This document shows, one piece after another, positions 34,281 through 36,122 of a DNA stretch of 36,122 bases (positions within the stretch are counted from its first letter, which is position 1; every line of letters begins with the position of its first letter). The position numbers were made by a program, and so were the translations under genes. Where the stretch lies: NCBI GenBank assembly GCA_016283295.1, contig JAEEMQ010000045.1, forward strand, positions 1 through 36,122, given 5' to 3'. This stretch comes from Alphaproteobacteria bacterium (lineage in GTDB: Bacteria > Pseudomonadota > Alphaproteobacteria > RF32 > CAG-239). The notes under the pieces were generated by a model. The model did not search any database, was not told where the DNA came from, and saw nothing but the letters and a program-made list of their open reading frames with translations.

Positions 34281-34937
34281 TTATTTTACAAATTTATTTC
34301 CAAATTTTGTAATGTAATAATATCTTGCTATATCAGAATCTGTATCTAGCAAAGTGTTTGCGGCATCATGTAAATATCCGGCTCCGGCTTGATATGCCAT
34401 ATTCCTTAATCTGTCTTGTCTGTTTGTATAAGAATTATCCATATATTTATCCTTGAAAGAACTATACATTCCACCTGACAAACCATCGGCAAGACGCTCG
34501 GTTCCGGCAATAATACCATCGCCAAACCCTGTTAAAGCAGCGATCGATACCTTATCCCAATTATTAGGAACTGCTTGATTGTTTATAATATTTTCTCCCC
34601 ATTTGGCATAATCAACTTGCCCCGCTGAAGAAGTATTTTGTTGATTATGATATAATACGGGTGTCGGCTGGTTTTGTTTTTTCCACGCATACATATTTTC
34701 CGAGATGTAACTCGGTTGTTGCCAAGCGGGCACTTGCCCGGCTGATTGAACCTGTGTCTCCGGTTGTTGCGTCGCCGGCGATGTCTGTACTGCCGGTGGC
34801 GGAGTGTCGCCGTAGAGCTGTTTATAGTTATAATCGTCGTGTTCGTATAAATAATTCTGTATTTCGTTGGCATACGGGTTCGGCGAATTCTCGCTCGGCA
34901 CGGGGATTTCCTTCATCTCGGCGAAGGTTCTTGCCAA
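34281..34937 (-). CDS. Polymorphic effector cassette 2 (shared leader, unknown C-terminal toxin candidate)
   Basis: The 218-residue protein starts at TTG 34937 (AAGGA upstream, stop three codons before); ATG 34913 is an alternative. Its first 51 residues (MARTFAEMKEIPVPSE... LYGDTPPPAVQT) are nearly the same as in the gene at 35462-36122; after the Pro-rich end the two are unrelated. The middle is Gln/Pro-rich (52-110). The C-terminal part holds a Gly-rich amphipathic stretch (IAALTGFGDGIIAGTERLADGLSGG, here quoted in part as GFGDGIIAGTERLADGLSGG) and a Tyr/Asp-rich end. No known toxin fold is recognised. The shared leader, variable end and following membrane-protein gene suggest a displaced effector-immunity cassette. 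Confidence 0.7.
   Translation of the reverse strand: MARTFAEMKEIPVPSENSPNPYANEIQNYLYEHDDYNYKQLYGDTPPPAVQTSPATQQPETQVQSAGQVPAWQQPSYISENMYAWKKQNQPTPVLYHNQQNTSSAGQVDYAKWGENIINNQAVPNNWDKVSIAALTGFGDGIIAGTERLADGLSGGMYSSFKDKYMDNSYTNRQDRLRNMAYQAGAGYLHDAANTLLDTDSDIARYYYITKFGNKFVK
34793..34935 (-). repeat. Leader repeat, copy 2
   Basis: 143 bases aligned without gaps to 35968-36110, with 13 differences by hand count (91% identity). Most differences are silent in the effector frame, so the leader is under selection as protein. The match ends at the Pro-rich junction. Confidence 0.9.
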
Positions 34938-35002
34938 TTTTCCTTATAACGCGTATTTTTTAGTTTGTCGGCAAAAGAATTTACCCCTTTCTTGATGCAT
35001 AT

Positions 35003-35374
35003 TTAATCTAATAATCCCCAAGACCACTCACATATTATAACAATAATTCCCACTAGCATACATGTTAACGGCGATAAGAAAATCAATTTTGCCAATATTG
35101 GGTGATTACGCATATTGCTGGTGCCAATGAGAAAAAATAACAGTAAAATTATTAAAGTATCTTTCATACTGCCAATATATACTTCTTGATTAACGTAATT
35201 CCACGCACCTTTCATTGCTTCTGATCTCCATATTAAGGCATCTTTTTCAGGTGGATTAAAATATTCAGCAACAAACATACTATAAAAAAGCAAATATACT
35301 GTGATACTCCACTTAAACTGCCAAAGAAGCTTAAATGTTTCTATTGCACTTTGCTTTATTTTTTCTCTGAGCAT
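35003..35374 (-). CDS. Small membrane protein, candidate immunity protein 1
   Basis: The 123-residue protein has three or four transmembrane helices (about 22-38, 70-84 and 94-114), with a Trp-rich end (CEWSWGLLD). It is unrelated in sequence to the DUF805-like protein. It lies between the DUF2778 effector and effector cassette 2, on the same strand, in the immunity position for the first effector. Its active domain would work on peptidoglycan in the periplasm, where a membrane-anchored immunity protein could block it. A terminator separates it from the effector gene, so it may have its own promoter. Immunity is inferred from position. Confidence 0.65.
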   Translation of the reverse strand: MLREKIKQSAIETFKLLWQFKWSITVYLLFYSMFVAEYFNPPEKDALIWRSEAMKGAWNYVNQEVYIGSMKDTLIILLLFFLIGTSNMRNHPILAKLIFLSPLTCMLVGIIVIICEWSWGLLD

Positions 35375-35422
35375 TATATTATCCTAAAAGTTGTATTTAT
35401 AGCAAAATTGTAACAATATAAT

Positions 35423-35449
35423 AAAAAAAAGGCAAGAAAAATTCTTGCC
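35423..35449 (-). terminator. Terminator between effector 1 and its neighbour
   Basis: On the minus strand an 8-bp stem (GGCAAGAA with TTCTTGCC, 3-base loop) is followed by eight T. It starts about 12 bases after the effector stop codon. Confidence 0.85.
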
Positions 35450-35461
35450 TTCTTTATTATA

Positions 35462-36122
35462 TTACCATCCTTTCGGGTATTTTACATATACCGGCACTGA
35501 ATTTTGACAATCATCAAGATAATCGCTTAATCTTCCTGTCTGCCACGGAATATCAATACAACCGGCAGAACCTTTAGTTAAACCGCCGTGTATTGTAAAC
35601 CCTGAACGACCATAAGTATTGGTATTTGCATCAGGTTGCAACCAAACACGACTAGTCCCCCAAGATATTGGTCCTCCTTTCCATTTTCCGATGTTTATCG
35701 GAATACCTATTCCATTAAGTGCCTTTACACCAGTTCCTACAACTGCATCCGCAAAAGATATATTCTGCCTCTGATTCTGATTAGCATAATAAGTTCCTTC
35801 AGGAATCGGTCCTTTGTTTGCAACATTCTGATATTGTGCACTTTGATAATCATCACGACCTGACTGCGCGTCTAAATTTTTAACATGTCCGGTATTATTA
35901 TAAAGTCCTAAATTCTGGCCATCAAATGTCATATAGCAATTTGGATCATTATTGCTTTGTGTTTGCACCGGTGGCGGAGTGTTGCCGTAGAGCTGTTTGT
36001 AGTTATAATCATCATGTTCGTATAAATAATTTTGTATCTCATTGGCAAACGGGTTCGGCGAGTCCTCACTCGGCACGGGAATTTCCTTCATCTCGGCAAA
36101 GGTTCTTGCCCCGCGCGGGTCC
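35462..36122 (-). CDS. Polymorphic effector 1, DUF2778/Tlde1-like L,D-transpeptidase domain (5' end outside window)
   Basis: At least 219 residues. The frame stays open to the window edge, and the leader begins before the first ATG (36091), since ARTFAE upstream is also conserved in cassette 2; the gene therefore probably starts beyond the window. After the shared leader ending in NTPPPVQT, the C-terminal domain has MTFDGQNLGLYN, GPIPEGTYY and FTIHGGLTKGSAGCIDI, with His168 and Cys178 counted from ATG 36091. This is the HxxGxxxGSAGCI pattern of DUF2778 proteins such as Salmonella Tlde1, type VI effectors that attack peptidoglycan by L,D-carboxypeptidase/transpeptidase exchange. The secretion route here is unknown. 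A membrane-protein gene follows as likely immunity. Confidence 0.8.
   Translation of the reverse strand, partial: DPRGARTFAEMKEIPVPSEDSPNPFANEIQNYLYEHDDYNYKQLYGNTPPPVQTQSNNDPNCYMTFDGQNLGLYNNTGHVKNLDAQSGRDDYQSAQYQNVANKGPIPEGTYYANQNQRQNISFADAVVGTGVKALNGIGIPINIGKWKGGPISWGTSRVWLQPDANTNTYGRSGFTIHGGLTKGSAGCIDIPWQTGRLSDYLDDCQNSVPVYVKYPKGW
35968..36110 (-). repeat. Leader repeat, copy 1
   Basis: The partner of the repeat at 34793-34935. It encodes the conserved leader of effector 1 and could serve as a recombination site that lets the C-terminal domain be swapped. Confidence 0.9.

Overview
The window looks like a chromosome segment of a Gram-negative, probably alphaproteobacterial organism with an anaerobic lifestyle. 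It carries an autotransporter with a C-terminal outer-membrane barrel, several proteins with signal peptides and an OpgB-type membrane enzyme. Housekeeping genes include pnp, pheA, rnd, aspS, gyrA, tcdA, rnhB and alr. A HydF maturase implies an [FeFe]-hydrogenase elsewhere in the genome, which is unusual for this class. Base composition is moderate, with a clearly A+T-richer accessory block at about 19.8-22.5 kb. A gut-type anaerobic alphaproteobacterium is my inference, not a demonstrated placement.

Layout: 1-2240 holds the 3' part of pnp with its terminator and a family 2 glycosyltransferase. 2333-5884 is a large ankyrin/subtilisin autotransporter. 5999-9557 holds pheA, then opgB-like and rnd genes on the minus strand. 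9677-12752 holds aspS and a periplasmic ankyrin/coiled-coil protein. 12891-16461 is a tandem array of four paralogous Cys-ladder leucine-rich-repeat proteins. gyrA follows (16634-19453). 19815-22515 is an A+T-rich island: an XRE regulator with an ImmA/IrrE-type peptidase, a DUF4417 protein, a small toxin-like protein, two paralogous small proteins (candidate immunity genes) and a decayed second copy of the toxin sequence. 22615-24827 holds endonuclease I, tcdA and rnhB. 24824-26751 is a tatD-hydF operon on the minus strand, divergent from alr.

Between alr and the next genes (28020-28408) lies a non-coding transcription unit. It has a near-consensus promoter, a strong terminator and several hand-verified helices, including an H-type pseudoknot and a long-range closing helix. 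I could not match it to a known RNA family. From 28836 to 33463 a tightly packed plus-strand operon encodes a SIMPL-domain protein, a secreted protein, a DUF2130 protein, two small membrane proteins and a radical SAM/SPASM enzyme.

The right end (33473-36122, minus strand) is the most interesting part. Two genes share a nearly identical ~50-residue leader (91% DNA identity over 143 bp) but have unrelated C-termini. One C-terminus is a DUF2778/Tlde1-like L,D-transpeptidase-type domain; the other is unrecognised. Each gene is followed by a different small multi-spanning membrane protein. This is the architecture of a polymorphic effector-immunity array, with a full-length effector running off the window edge and a displaced cassette behind it.
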